From Microbacterium sp. CH12i (GTDB lineage Bacteria; Actinomycetota; Actinomycetes; Actinomycetales; Microbacteriaceae): a stretch of DNA of 64,000 nt. A program made the translations under genes and the position numbers. Under the pieces are notes generated by a model that searched no databases, was not told where the DNA came from, and saw only the letters and a list, made by a program, of their open reading frames with translations. Of the stretch, positions 48,054 to 56,909 are shown piece after piece (position 1 is the first letter of the stretch; each line of letters opens with the position of its first letter). The stretch lies in NCBI RefSeq assembly GCF_000685355.1, contig NZ_JHET01000012.1:34367-98366 (forward strand), written 5' to 3'.

Positions 48054-48093
48054 TCACACGGCGAGGATCCAGCCCCGCCGCGTGACGGCGGCG

Positions 48094-48099
48094 TAGGCT
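48094..48099 (+). promoter_or_regulatory. -10 box TAGGCT, leaderless start of ispG
   Basis: TAGGCT, then GGAGAT and GTG at 48106. Confidence 0.55.
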
Positions 48100-48105
48100 G
48101 GAGAT

Positions 48106-49257
48106 GTGCCAGCCGTGAATCTTGGGATGCCGAAGGTCCCTGAAGTCCTCGCCCCTCGTCGTAAGACTCGACAGATCAAGGTCGGGAAAGTGTTGGTCGG
48201 CGGAAACGCTCCCGTCAGCGTCCAGTCGATGACGACGACGAAGACGACTGACATCAACGGCACACTTCAGCAGATCGCCGAGCTCACCGCCTCCGGCTGT
48301 GAGATCGTGCGCGTGGCGGTGCCGCATCAGGATGACGCCGATGCGCTGAAGATTATCGCGATGAAGAGCCAGATTCCGGTGATTGCCGACATCCACTTCC
48401 AGCCGCGCTACATCTACACGGCGATCGACGCCGGCTGTGGTGCGGTGCGCGTGAACCCGGGCAACATCCGCGAGTTCGACGGCAACGTCGGCAAGATCGC
48501 CGAGGCAGCGAAGGCTGCCGGTGTCTCGCTGCGCATCGGCGTTAACGCCGGTTCGCTCGACAGGCGGATCCTCGAGAAGCACGGCAAAGCCACCGCAGAG
48601 GCGCTCGTCGAGAGCGCCGTGTGGGAGGCTTCGCTGTTTGAAGAACACGACTTCCACGACTTCAAGATCTCGGTCAAGCACAACGACCCGATTGTCATGG
48701 TGAAGGCTTACCGTCAGCTCGCAGAGCGCGGCGACTGGCCCCTGCACCTCGGCGTGACCGAGGCCGGGCCCGCATTCCAGGGCACGATCAAGTCGGCGAC
48801 GGCATTCGGGATCCTGCTCTCGGAGGGCATCGGCGACACGATCCGCGTCTCGCTCTCTGCGCCGCCCGCCGAAGAGGTCAAGGTCGGCCATCAGATTTTG
48901 CAGTCGCTGAACCTGCGCGAGCGCAAGCTCGAAATTGTTTCCTGCCCTTCGTGCGGTCGCGCCCAGGTAGACGTGTACACGCTTGCTGACAACGTGACCG
49001 AGGGTCTTAAAGACATGACCGTGCCGCTGCGCGTCGCAGTCATGGGCTGCGTTGTAAACGGCCCTGGTGAGGCGCGCGAGGCTGATCTTGGCGTGGCTTC
49101 CGGAAACGGTAAGGGACAGATCTTCGTCAAGGGCGAGGTCATCAAGACCGTTCCTGAGGCCGACATCGTTGCGACCCTGATCGAAGAGGCGAACCGCATT
49201 GCCGCCGAGATGGGTGCGGACGCTCCCCTCGGCACCGCCCAGGTCATCACCGCGTAA
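48106..49257 (+). CDS. ispG: 4-hydroxy-3-methylbut-2-en-1-yl diphosphate synthase
   Basis: 383 residues. N-terminal GcpE motif [14 protein letters not shown]-barrel residues HFQPRYI and VNPGNI, and the [4Fe-4S] ligands CPSCGR and the third Cys in [11 protein letters not shown], followed by Glu in the last motif. Penultimate step of the MEP pathway, same pathway as dxr 7 kb upstream. Start GTG 48106 by the -10 position. Next gene begins five bases after the stop. Confidence 0.95.
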   Translation: MPAVNLGMPKVPEVLAPRRKTRQIKVGKVLVGGNAPVSVQSMTTTKTTDINGTLQQIAELTASGCEIVRVAVPHQDDADALKIIAMKSQIPVIADIHFQPRYIYTAIDAGCGAVRVNPGNIREFDGNVGKIAEAAKAAGVSLRIGVNAGSLDRRILEKHGKATAEALVESAVWEASLFEEHDFHDFKISVKHNDPIVMVKAYRQLAERGDWPLHLGVTEAGPAFQGTIKSATAFGILLSEGIGDTIRVSLSAPPAEEVKVGHQILQSLNLRERKLEIVSCPSCGRAQVDVYTLADNVTEGLKDMTVPLRVAVMGCVVNGPGEAREADLGVASGNGKGQIFVKGEVIKTVPEADIVATLIEEANRIAAEMGADAPLGTAQVITA

Positions 49258-49262
49258 GTCTG

Positions 49263-50149
49263 ATGCCCGCCACGATCGTTACCTTTCCGCACGGTGCTAC
49301 GCGTGGCGCGGGGACAGTTGTGTCCGCGGAATCTCGTGAAGATGGCGCGGTCATCGTCGTGGATGCGACGCCGTTTCATCCCGTGGATCACACCTGGCCG
49401 GATCAGCCCGGGGATGCCGGGGCCCTGCGTGCGGGCGACGAGTCCATAGCGGTTGCCGAGGCGGTGATGGCTGCGGTGAGTGACGACGGTGTGCTCGCTG
49501 TGGGTGCGGACATCCCCGTCAAGCGGGGTGCGGAGGGCTGGACGTGGCTGGTGGGGCATCGCCTTGCGGTCGCAGATGCTCCGCACTGGCTGGTGCCAGG
49601 GGCCGCAGTGACTCTCGACGTCGATGCCTCACGGCGCAGTGGTCTGAGCCGCGGGCACACTGCGTGTCATTTGGCATCTTTGGCGCTCGATCTCGCAGTC
49701 GCTGATCTGTGGCGGAAAGATCCGGGTGCGACGCACTGGGCAGCCCGGATTTCGAGGGTCGCGCGAACCAGTCCAGTCGCATCCATGAAGATGGCAGCGT
49801 CGACGATTACAGGCTCGGGAAAAGTCTGCGCAAGGCGGGCTTTGACACCGAGACGTTCGCGGCGACGCTCTCGGAGCGCGAAGAGCGCATCAACACGCAG
49901 CTTGCCGTGTGGGTGGCCTGTGGTGCGCGCAGCTGGATCGCTGTGGAGGGACCGACGATAACTGACCGGCGCTCTTGGCACTGTGAGCTTCCCGATGGCG
50001 ACGTGGAGATTCTTTGCGGCGGGACGCACGTCGAGGCTTTGTCTGCGTTCTCGAGCATTCGGGTGTCGCTCGATCTGAGCGATCCGCAGTTGCTGGTGAT
50101 GACGACGCAGGTCGTCGGATCAGAACCCGAAGTTGGTGAACGCCGGTAA
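49263..50149 (+). CDS. AlaX-like metal-dependent tRNA-editing protein, frameshifted
   Basis: About 295 residues. Second additional domain of threonyl/alanyl-tRNA synthetase: first zinc motif SRGHTACHLASLAL, second ILCGGTHVEALSAF. Frees mischarged tRNA, typically Ser-tRNA-Ala. The frame breaks at 49730/49731, one G missing in GTGCGGACGC; repaired, it reads KDPGADALGSPDFEGRANQSS. Read in the same direction as ispG; its last 30 bases overlap tail-to-tail with the NUDIX gene. Confidence 0.85.
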
Positions 50150-50578
50150 CGAGCCATCGGCGAGTGATTCGAGGATCAATCGCTCATGAGGAGGCATCGC
50201 CTCCGGAAGATCCTGGAGTGAGAACCAGTCGATCCGTGCGCACTTGCTCGGCTCCATGATCCGAGGATCGCCGACCCACGTGGACGCGGCGAAGAACCAG
50301 TCGACGCGCTGCTCGATCTCAGTCGAAGTGCCGTCGGTGCGCTGCATGACGCTGAGCGGCGTGAGGTCGTGCTCCTCGAGTGTGATGCCCAGTTCTTCCC
50401 TGGCCTCACGGATAGCGGCCATCGTCGCGTGCTCAACGAACTCGATGTGCCCGGCTGCTCCGGCTGCCCACGTGCCGTCGAGGTATCCGGTGCCCTGTCG
50501 CAGCTGCAGCAGCACCTCATCACCGCGCCGGAGATAGACGTATGCCGCGGGGATCAACGCGAACCGGGGTCTGCTCAT
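50120..50578 (-). CDS. NUDIX hydrolase
   Basis: 152 residues. Complete Nudix box GHIEFV-E-HATMAAI-REAREELGI (spacing G-x5-E-x7-REUxEExGU). Start ATG 50578 overlaps the stop of the upstream HTH gene (ATGA), so both are co-translated. Its gene is beside a folE operon; some NUDIX enzymes dephosphorylate dihydroneopterin triphosphate (FolQ/NudB), which would fit the context, but the sequence alone does not fix the substrate. Confidence 0.88.
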   Translation of the reverse strand: MSRPRFALIPAAYVYLRRGDEVLLQLRQGTGYLDGTWAAGAAGHIEFVEHATMAAIREAREELGITLEEHDLTPLSVMQRTDGTSTEIEQRVDWFFAASTWVGDPRIMEPSKCARIDWFSLQDLPEAMPPHERLILESLADGSLPAFTNFGF

Positions 50579-51279
50579 GCTGTGCTCGCGGGTGGTTGTG
50601 CGGGGTGCGCGGGTGGTTGTGCGGGGTGAATTACCACGCAGCATCGGCCGGTTGCAGGCGACAGTTCTGCTCGATCAGGGTCGGCATGGGACCCTTCGAG
50701 CGTTCCGCGAACGAACGCGTGGTTGAGGTTGCACGCAAGGTCGGTGTGCTCTTGCGCCACACTGTGAAACGGACAGTTCTGCAGGATGATGTCATCGTCG
50801 TCAGTACTGACGGGCTCGAATCCCGCAGCGGCGAGCGCAGAAGGGAAGTTTCCCGCGTTCGCTGCCAGCTCGTTCCCCTCGTGCTCTGCGGCCTCGGCGA
50901 GAGCGACGCGAAACTCGCCAGATGGAGCCGCGTCAGCCGCCGTAGCGAGGAGCTTGGCCAGCAGGCTGTAGTTGCGGGGAGGGAAGCTCACTGCGCGCTC
51001 GTCCTGGCTGCGCGCGTAACGCTTCGAGGGGCGTCCCGATCCCGGCCCCGTCCTGCCGTTCATCCGAGCAAAACTGACTTCCAACAGCCCCGCATCGGCA
51101 AGCCGGTCCAGATGATAGGCGGCAAGGCTGCGGCTGATGCCGATGGCGGTCGAGACTTCCTCCCGCGTCACACTGTTGCTCTGGCGCGCGATGAACTCAT
51201 AAAGACGCCGGCGGACGTCGTCCGACAGCAGCGCGAGATCGCCCAGATTCCCGTGAGGGTTGGTTGTGTCCATTCGCAT
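50575..51279 (-). CDS. SufR-like HTH regulator with a Cys cluster (COG2345 type)
   Basis: 234 residues. N-terminal winged helix (LLSDDVRRRLYEFIARQSNSVTREEVSTAIGISRSLAAYHLDRLADAGLL), wing PGSGRPSKRYAR, then a sensor domain with NCPFH...AC and GRCCVVI, i.e. C-X13-C-X29-C-C. This pattern in the COG2345/SufR family ligates an iron-sulfur cluster. The C-terminus is an odd Pro tail from a 21-bp duplication. Divergent from folE with shared repeats in the gap. Start ATG 51279 or 51273; AAAGGG precedes both. Confidence 0.85.
   Translation of the reverse strand: MRMDTTNPHGNLGDLALLSDDVRRRLYEFIARQSNSVTREEVSTAIGISRSLAAYHLDRLADAGLLEVSFARMNGRTGPGSGRPSKRYARSQDERAVSFPPRNYSLLAKLLATAADAAPSGEFRVALAEAAEHEGNELAANAGNFPSALAAAGFEPVSTDDDDIILQNCPFHSVAQEHTDLACNLNHAFVRGTLEGSHADPDRAELSPATGRCCVVIHPAQPPAHPAQPPASTA
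50587..50628 (-). repeat. 21-bp in-frame tandem duplication in the SufR-like gene
   Basis: Two identical copies, 50587-50607 and 50608-50628, encoding HPAQPPA twice at the C-terminus of the regulator. Confidence 0.85.
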
Positions 51280-51284
51280 CGCCC

Positions 51285-51358
51285 TTTCTAAAACAAGGCT
51301 ACCTTACGAAACATCGTCGTGGTGCCATTCTAAAAATAAGTTCATTACGGTTTAGAAA
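51285..51358. promoter_or_regulatory. Divergent regulatory region with TTTCTAAA / TTTAGAAA repeats
   Basis: TTTCTAAA at 51285-51292, ATTCTAAA at 51327-51334 and TTTAGAAA at 51351-51358. The outer two are inverted and each sits just before a start codon (AAAGG doubles as ribosome site). AT-rich against the background. Candidate operator of the SufR-like regulator for itself and for folE. Confidence 0.5.
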
Positions 51359-51367
51359 GGTGCAGAC

Positions 51368-51985
51368 ATGTCGGAGTCGATTCTTTGGCCCGAAGTTGTG
51401 CCAGTGCATGTCAAGAGCGCAATGCCTGCACCAGATCTGGCGCGAGCAGAGTTAGCGGCAGGCGATTTTCTGCGGGCGTTAGGGGTCTCTCTCGAATCTG
51501 AGCACCTCAGAGCGACGCCCGAGCGGATGGCGCGCGCGTGGGCTGAGCTACTCACTCCGCGAGAGTTTGACTTGACCACCTTTCCGAATGAGGAGGGGTA
51601 CGACGAGATGGTCATCGTGCGTGACATACCCGTCCGTTCGATCTGCGAGCACCACCTCTTGCCGTTCAGCGGTCGAGCCAGCATCGGATACCTCCCAGGC
51701 GAACGAATCGTCGGCCTGTCGAAGCTGGCGCGCATCATGGAACACTTTGCTTCTCGTCCCCAGACCCAAGAGCGGCTGACAAAGCAGGTCGCGCAGTGGC
51801 TGCAAGACAACCTCGATCCTGAGGGCGTGGGCGTGATTATTGCAGCGGAACATTCGTGCATGACGCTGCGAGGTGCTCAGGCGACCGGATCGAGCACGTT
51901 GACCTCGACGCTTCTCGGTCGCCTGCGTGATGATCCACGTTCACGACAAGAGTTCCTCGCACTCGCAGAACTCACTCGCATATAG
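51368..51985 (+). CDS. folE: GTP cyclohydrolase I
   Basis: 205 residues. Zinc and catalytic motifs VRSICEHHLLPFSGRASIGYLPGERIVGLSKLARI and AAEHSCMTLRGAQ. Opens GTP to 7,8-dihydroneopterin triphosphate. Heads a four-gene operon with an FAD reductase, a FolP2-like and a RibD-like gene. The usual folate cluster (folE-folP-folB-folK next to ftsH) is not here, so this is likely a second copy or a specialised pterin route. Confidence 0.93.
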   Translation: MSESILWPEVVPVHVKSAMPAPDLARAELAAGDFLRALGVSLESEHLRATPERMARAWAELLTPREFDLTTFPNEEGYDEMVIVRDIPVRSICEHHLLPFSGRASIGYLPGERIVGLSKLARIMEHFASRPQTQERLTKQVAQWLQDNLDPEGVGVIIAAEHSCMTLRGAQATGSSTLTSTLLGRLRDDPRSRQEFLALAELTRI

Positions 51986-52017
51986 ACCCCGCACACAAGA
52001 ACGATTGGAAAGAGCTG

Positions 52018-53247
52018 ATGAACACAGTGCAGAACGTCATCGTGATCGGGGGAGGCCTCGCCGCAGGGAAGACAGCAGAAGCCTTGCGACAAGACGGCTA
52101 CGAAGGTGCAGTCACGTTGATCGCCGCAGAGAACCATCTGCCTTACGAACGTCCCTCACTGTCAAAGGACTATCTATTCGGCCGCACCGAGTTCGATGAT
52201 GCGCTCGTGCACTCTGCCGATTGGTATCAAGACCACGACATCACGGTCCGTCAAGGCGTGACAGCGACGGCGATCGATATCGCCGGGCATACGGTCACAC
52301 TCGGCGACGGCTCAACACTCCCATACGACAAGCTCGTCCTCGCGACCGGTTCCATCGCCCGCCACCTTCCACTTCCCGGTGCGGATGCCGACGGCATCCA
52401 CTATCTGCGAACCGTCGAAGAGTCCGACGCGATCCGTGCCACCTTTGGGCAGGGAAAGAGGCTCGTACTCATCGGCGGTGGATGGATCGGGCTAGAGGTC
52501 GCCGCGGCCGCTCGCGCGAGCGATACGACGGTGACGATCCTCGAAGGCGGAAAGCTTCCTCTCCTCAGGGTTCTGGGTGATGAAATCGCGCAGGTCTTCG
52601 CTGATTTGCACACGGCCAACGGTGTGGACCTCCGCACCGACGTCCAGATCGCTGAGATCACGACTGAACACGGTCGCGCTACGGGTGTGCGCCTCGCGGA
52701 CGGTGAAGGGGTGCCCGCCGATGCGATCGTGATCGGCATCGGGGTGAGCCCTGAAGTCGAGATTGCGAAGGCAGCCGGGATCGCTGTCGACAACGGCGTG
52801 CTCGTCGATGCTGCGCTGCGCACTAGCGACCCAGACGTCTTCGCGGTCGGCGACATCGCGAATCACCAGCATCCGATTCTCGGGCAGCGGGTACGCGTCG
52901 AGCACTGGGCCACAGCATTGAATCAGCCGGCCGCTGCCGTCTCCGCGCTCCTTGGCAATGACACTGAGTACACCGAGCTGCCGTACTTCTACAGCGACCA
53001 GTACGACCTCGGCTGCGAGTACATCGGCTATGCGTCACCGGGATCGTATGATCGAGTCGTGATACGGGGGAGCCTGGCGAAACGAGAGTTCGTCGCCTTC
53101 TGGCTTGATGCTGAAAACCGCATCCTGGCGGCGATGAACGTGAACGTGTGGGATGTCATCGACCAGATCAAGCCACTCATCGCGTCGCACGCGTCGGTCG
53201 ACCCGGAACGGCTGATGGACCCGGAAATCCCATACGCACAACTCTGA
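52018..53247 (+). CDS. FAD-dependent ferredoxin/rubredoxin reductase-like oxidoreductase
   Basis: 409 residues. FAD motif VIVIGGGLAAGKTAEALR, NAD motif LVLIGGGWIGLEVAAAAR, second FAD contact TSDPDVFAVGDIANHQ, and a C-terminal reductase domain typical of BphA4/ferredoxin reductases. Transfers electrons from NAD(P)H to a small redox protein; no ferredoxin gene is next to it. GAAAGAGCTG precedes the ATG. Second gene of the folE operon. Confidence 0.9.
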   Translation: MNTVQNVIVIGGGLAAGKTAEALRQDGYEGAVTLIAAENHLPYERPSLSKDYLFGRTEFDDALVHSADWYQDHDITVRQGVTATAIDIAGHTVTLGDGSTLPYDKLVLATGSIARHLPLPGADADGIHYLRTVEESDAIRATFGQGKRLVLIGGGWIGLEVAAAARASDTTVTILEGGKLPLLRVLGDEIAQVFADLHTANGVDLRTDVQIAEITTEHGRATGVRLADGEGVPADAIVIGIGVSPEVEIAKAAGIAVDNGVLVDAALRTSDPDVFAVGDIANHQHPILGQRVRVEHWATALNQPAAAVSALLGNDTEYTELPYFYSDQYDLGCEYIGYASPGSYDRVVIRGSLAKREFVAFWLDAENRILAAMNVNVWDVIDQIKPLIASHASVDPERLMDPEIPYAQL

Positions 53248-53264
53248 GCTGACGGAGAGACCCT

Positions 53265-54143
53265 GTGAACGAACGAACAATCGGCCGACGACGCTTCGAC
53301 TTCGACCGGCAAGTCGCGGTCATGGCCGTCGTTAATCGCACACCGGACTCGTTCTACGATCGCGGCGCCACCTTCGCTCTCGATCGAGCTGTCGATGCGG
53401 CGCTCGCCGCGGCTGAGCGCGGCGCAGACTGGGTCGATATCGGCGGAGTCCCCTTCGGACAGGGGCCGCACGTCTCCGTCGCAGAGGAGATCGATCGGAT
53501 CGTCCCTGTCGTCGAAGCCATCACGCAGGCAAGTGACGTAGTCGTATCCGTCGACACGAACCGTGCGCTGGTCGCCCAGGCAGCGATAAAGGCAGGTGCC
53601 GCCGTCATCAACGACACGAGTGGCCTGGGCGACCCTGACATGGCGGATGTGATCTCGAGGAGCGATGCACATCTGGTGATCACGCACAGTGTCGGCCCGC
53701 CGCGTGTGGAGAAGCCGGCCGCGTACTTTGCTGATGTCGTTCAGGACGTACGGAGCTTTCTGGAGGAGCGCGTCGAACGCGCGGAAGCCGCAGGGATACC
53801 ACGCAGTCGGATCATCATTGACCCGGGGCACGACCTCGACAAAAACACGCGGCACTCCCTCGAGCTCACCCGCCATCTCGATGAGCTCAGCGTTCTCGGC
53901 CTGCCGATCCTTGCCGCGGTGTCGAACAAGGACTTCATCGGCGAGTCGATTGATCGCGAACAGGGTCACCGGCTTGCTGGCTCTATCGCGGCGATGGCCG
54001 TGTGCATCGAACGCGGTGCGCGGATCGTCCGGATGCACGATGTCGAGGCCGCTGTCGACGCGGTGCGTATGGTGGAAGCAATTCTCGGGATGCGGCAACC
54101 TGCGCGTCTCGACCACAACACGCACCCGACTCGGAACGTATGA
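53265..54143 (+). CDS. Dihydropteroate-synthase-like protein, FolP2 type
   Basis: 292 residues with the DHPS barrel. The N-terminal signature reads MAVVNRTPDSFYDRG, as in mycobacterial FolP2, and the normally conserved SRKxFIG loop that holds pterin and sulfonamide is SNKDFIGE. Other motifs: VSVDTNRALV, VINDTSGLGD, IIDPGHDLDKNT. FolP2 proteins often lack DHPS activity. GTG start 53265, GGAGAGAC upstream. Overlaps the next gene by four bases. Confidence 0.87.
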   Translation: MNERTIGRRRFDFDRQVAVMAVVNRTPDSFYDRGATFALDRAVDAALAAAERGADWVDIGGVPFGQGPHVSVAEEIDRIVPVVEAITQASDVVVSVDTNRALVAQAAIKAGAAVINDTSGLGDPDMADVISRSDAHLVITHSVGPPRVEKPAAYFADVVQDVRSFLEERVERAEAAGIPRSRIIIDPGHDLDKNTRHSLELTRHLDELSVLGLPILAAVSNKDFIGESIDREQGHRLAGSIAAMAVCIERGARIVRMHDVEAAVDAVRMVEAILGMRQPARLDHNTHPTRNV

Positions 54144-54901
54144 ACGCGCACATCAATCGCATCTGGCCGCGACCTGCGGACCATATCGACGACGACAGCA
54201 TCCTCGATACCTACCGGTTTCCCGACCCGTCGTGGCTGCGGATGAACTTCGTCTCGAGTATCGACGGCGCGGCAACCCGTAGCGGGCGCTCAGGCAGCCT
54301 CGGCGGTGACGCCGACCGAAGGGTCTTCGAGCTCTTGCGCCGACAGGCAGACGTGATTCTCGTCGGAGCGGGGACCGTGCGCGCCGAGGGATACGGTTCA
54401 ATGCGGCTCCAAGATGACGCTGTGCGCTGGCGGATGGAGCGAGGAGTACCAGAGCATCCGTCATTTGCACTCGTCTCGGGCACTTTGGACCTCGACCCGA
54501 GCTCGGCAGTTTTCACCGACGCACCGAGTAGGCCGATCGTCTACACGCTGGGCACGGCTCCGGAGAGTCGGCGCGACGCACTGAGACCGGTCGCCGATGT
54601 CGTTGACGCCGGAGCAGACACGCTTGACCCACTCAAACTTCGCGAAGACCTGGTGGCGCGGGGGCTGCGGCACGTTCATTCTGAGGGAGGGCCGAGCCTC
54701 TTCGGAGCGTTCATTGCCGCTGGCGCCGTGGATGAGCTCTGTCTCACCCTCGCCTCGACCTTGGATGCCGGGGACGCCGGCCGAATCTCGCTCTCCGCAC
54801 ATGCGGCGCCGACCGACATGCGCCTCGCGGCGGTTCTCCACGCTGAGGAAGAACTTTTCCTGCGGTATGTGCGCGCTGGCTTAGAGCAGGCAGGCGGCTA
54901 G
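54140..54901 (+). CDS. RibD C-terminal-domain reductase (pyrimidine reductase family)
   Basis: 253 residues. RibD_C fold: MNFVSSIDGAATRSGRSGSLGGDADRRVFELLRRQADVILVGAGTVRAEGYG, then the NADPH loop and HVHSEGGPSLFGAFIAAGAVDEL. Such stand-alone proteins reduce a pterin- or flavin-precursor pyrimidine; in Mycobacterium a RibD homologue substitutes for dihydrofolate reductase. Last gene of the operon, overlapping the folP2 stop. Confidence 0.88.
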   Translation: MNAHINRIWPRPADHIDDDSILDTYRFPDPSWLRMNFVSSIDGAATRSGRSGSLGGDADRRVFELLRRQADVILVGAGTVRAEGYGSMRLQDDAVRWRMERGVPEHPSFALVSGTLDLDPSSAVFTDAPSRPIVYTLGTAPESRRDALRPVADVVDAGADTLDPLKLREDLVARGLRHVHSEGGPSLFGAFIAAGAVDELCLTLASTLDAGDAGRISLSAHAAPTDMRLAAVLHAEEELFLRYVRAGLEQAGG

Positions 54902-54923
54902 CGGTCGCCTCGGTTGCGCGTGC

Positions 54924-56345
54924 TCACAGCGAGAACTCAACCTCGCCCTTCGCGATGTCTGCGCGCACCAGCATTAGAGACACCGTTTCGCCGGGCTTTG
55001 TGCTGACGGGTACAGGCGCGGATGTCGTGACCGCAGGGTCAGCGACTTGCACAGTCGCGCGCTCGCCGCCTTCGCGCAGCTCTATCACCGTGGCGTCGAT
55101 CCTCGATCCGACAAGCGGCGTGAGAAGAGCCGCTTCAACCCGGTTGACGGTGTCGGAGTTGAGCCGCGATGCGCGCTGGGATGATGCCTGCATCAGCTCG
55201 GGCAACTCGCCCAACGATTCGCGTGCCCACGCTGGTGGCTCTTCGCCCTGCGAGATGGCGAGGCAGATCGCGAGCGACCAACGGTCGACGAGGCGGCGCA
55301 GGGGAGCGGTGGCGTGCGCGTAGGGCGCAGCGATCGCGGCCTGCTCGATGTTCTCCGGAACAGAGCCGTCGAACGTCACATAGCCGGCACCGCGGAACAG
55401 CATGGCCGCCGCTTCCAGCACGGGAATGGTCAGCGGGTCCTTGCGGTCCAGCGTTCGCAGGTACTCGCCGTACTCACCGGTCGTCCACGGCCGGCCGAGG
55501 GCCTCGGTCTGGCGACGGAATGCGTCGAAGGACTTTTTGTCTGGTGCGGGCATCGTGCGCAGAACCCCGACCTTCGCGCCGACCATGAGGTCGGCAGCGG
55601 CCATTCCCGTCATGAGGGAGAGCTGGGCATTCCACTCTTCGATCGGCAGAGCGTGCCGTCGTTCGATCGCGTAGGTGCCGTCGTCGTTCTGCACGACCTC
55701 TTCATCGGGCATATTCAGGCTGGCGCCTCCGCGTGCCTGCTCCAGTGCGATACGAAGCTCACCAATCTCTCGCAGCAGCGATGCGGGGGAATCCTCGCCA
55801 CGATCCAGCGCCTTCTGCGTCGTGACATAGTCAAGTTGCGCCCGTGAGCGGATCAGTGCACGCTCGAGTCGGAACTTCGATACCGTCCCGTCTGCCGCGA
55901 GATCGAATGTCCACACCAGTGCGGGCCGGTCGACATCGGGCAGCAGCGAGGCACGATCCTCGCTGAGTACGGGCGGATGCAGGGGAATTCGGCCATCCGC
56001 CGCATACAGCGTTTGTCCGCGTTCGCGTGCCGCGGCATCCACCGCTCCACCCGGCTCGACGAACGAAGGCACGTCAGCGATTGCGTAGCGCACGACGAAC
56101 CCAGAGCCCTCGCGAGCCAGGTGGAAGGCTTGGTCAAGATCCTTCGAGCCCAGCGGGTCGAGGGTCGCGAAAGGAACGTCGCGCAGGTCGAGTTCTGGTG
56201 CCGATGGCGAGACAGTGGATGCCTCGGCTAGTGCCTCCGGCGAGAACTCCGTCGGAGCGTCCACCGACTCACGCAACTCCGCGAGAGCGGCGGCGAGTTC
56301 ACTTTGGACGGCGGAGGGTGCAATATGCGATCGGCGCTGGGGCAT
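54924..56345 (-). CDS. RNase II/RNB-domain exoribonuclease
   Basis: 473 residues, a short RNB protein. Catalytic motif FATLDPLGSKDLDQAFHL carries three of the metal-binding Asp; VRYAIADVPSFVEPGGAVDAAARERG, AGYVTFDG and the APYAHATAPLRRLVDRW loop follow; the C-terminal part is a short beta segment instead of a full S1 domain. Cold-shock domains at the N-terminus are reduced. ATG 56345 has TAGGCT exactly six bases upstream. Confidence 0.9.
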   Translation of the reverse strand: MPQRRSHIAPSAVQSELAAALAELRESVDAPTEFSPEALAEASTVSPSAPELDLRDVPFATLDPLGSKDLDQAFHLAREGSGFVVRYAIADVPSFVEPGGAVDAAARERGQTLYAADGRIPLHPPVLSEDRASLLPDVDRPALVWTFDLAADGTVSKFRLERALIRSRAQLDYVTTQKALDRGEDSPASLLREIGELRIALEQARGGASLNMPDEEVVQNDDGTYAIERRHALPIEEWNAQLSLMTGMAAADLMVGAKVGVLRTMPAPDKKSFDAFRRQTEALGRPWTTGEYGEYLRTLDRKDPLTIPVLEAAAMLFRGAGYVTFDGSVPENIEQAAIAAPYAHATAPLRRLVDRWSLAICLAISQGEEPPAWARESLGELPELMQASSQRASRLNSDTVNRVEAALLTPLVGSRIDATVIELREGGERATVQVADPAVTTSAPVPVSTKPGETVSLMLVRADIAKGEVEFSL

Positions 56346-56351
56346 GCTTTC

Positions 56352-56357
56352 AGCCTA
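56352..56357 (-). promoter_or_regulatory. -10 box TAGGCT, leaderless start of the RNase II-like gene
   Basis: TAGGCT, GAAAGC and ATG at 56345 on the minus strand. Confidence 0.5.
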
Positions 56358-56505
56358 AACGCGGGGTACGCGCGCTGGCACGATCCGCACCGAACGGATC
56401 GCGGATAACGTGGAAGCTGTATCCAAAGAAAGTGGGACTCTGGTGACTTTTCTGGCGCTGCTGCGCAACGCTGACCCGAAGAGATTCGGCGCTGCTGTCC
56501 AGCCG

Positions 56506-56898
56506 ATGAATCGCGGCCGCTGGGTGCCGTTCGGCGTCATAGCTCTTCTCATGATCATGCTGACACTTGCCGGGTGCGCCGGAGCGTCGTCAGGCGATGC
56601 CGACGCCCCGGTTCAGGTTGTTCAGGTCGAAGCCGCCAACATGCGCTTCACCCCGGATGTCATCGAGGTTCCGGTCGGCACCCGACTGCTAATCGAGCTC
56701 ACTAACACCGATGAACGAGAGATGCATGACATCGAGCTCGCCAATAGCAAAGCCAGTAGCCATCTCGCCCCAGGGGATTCAGAGAAAGTCGACGTCGGCG
56801 TCATCACAGACGACATCGACGGATGGTGCTCGATCTCGAACCACCGCGCCATGGGCATGACGCTCACCGTCGTTGCGACCGGAGCGAAGTCCGACTGA
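56506..56898 (+). CDS. Cupredoxin-domain lipoprotein
   Basis: 130 residues from ATG 56506; an upstream in-frame GTG (56410) would add a 32-residue N-terminus, but the lipoprotein signal fits best from here: MNRGRW, a hydrophobic core and LAGC with Cys at position 24. Type 1 copper ligands: His in EMHDIEL, Cys in DGWCSI, His in SNHRA and Met in MGM. About two thirds identical by eye to the cupredoxin domain inside the NirK fusion 3.6 kb on, so probably the electron carrier for it. Part of the NO/nitrite module. Confidence 0.82.
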   Translation: MNRGRWVPFGVIALLMIMLTLAGCAGASSGDADAPVQVVQVEAANMRFTPDVIEVPVGTRLLIELTNTDEREMHDIELANSKASSHLAPGDSEKVDVGVITDDIDGWCSISNHRAMGMTLTVVATGAKSD

Positions 56899-56909
56899 GC
56901 AACTGGCTT

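Noticed and set aside
47917..48891. Upstream extension of the anthranilate synthase frame into ispG
   Set aside because: It would run through the terminator, leader peptide and antisense ispG; the ATG at 47916 has a good ribosome site.
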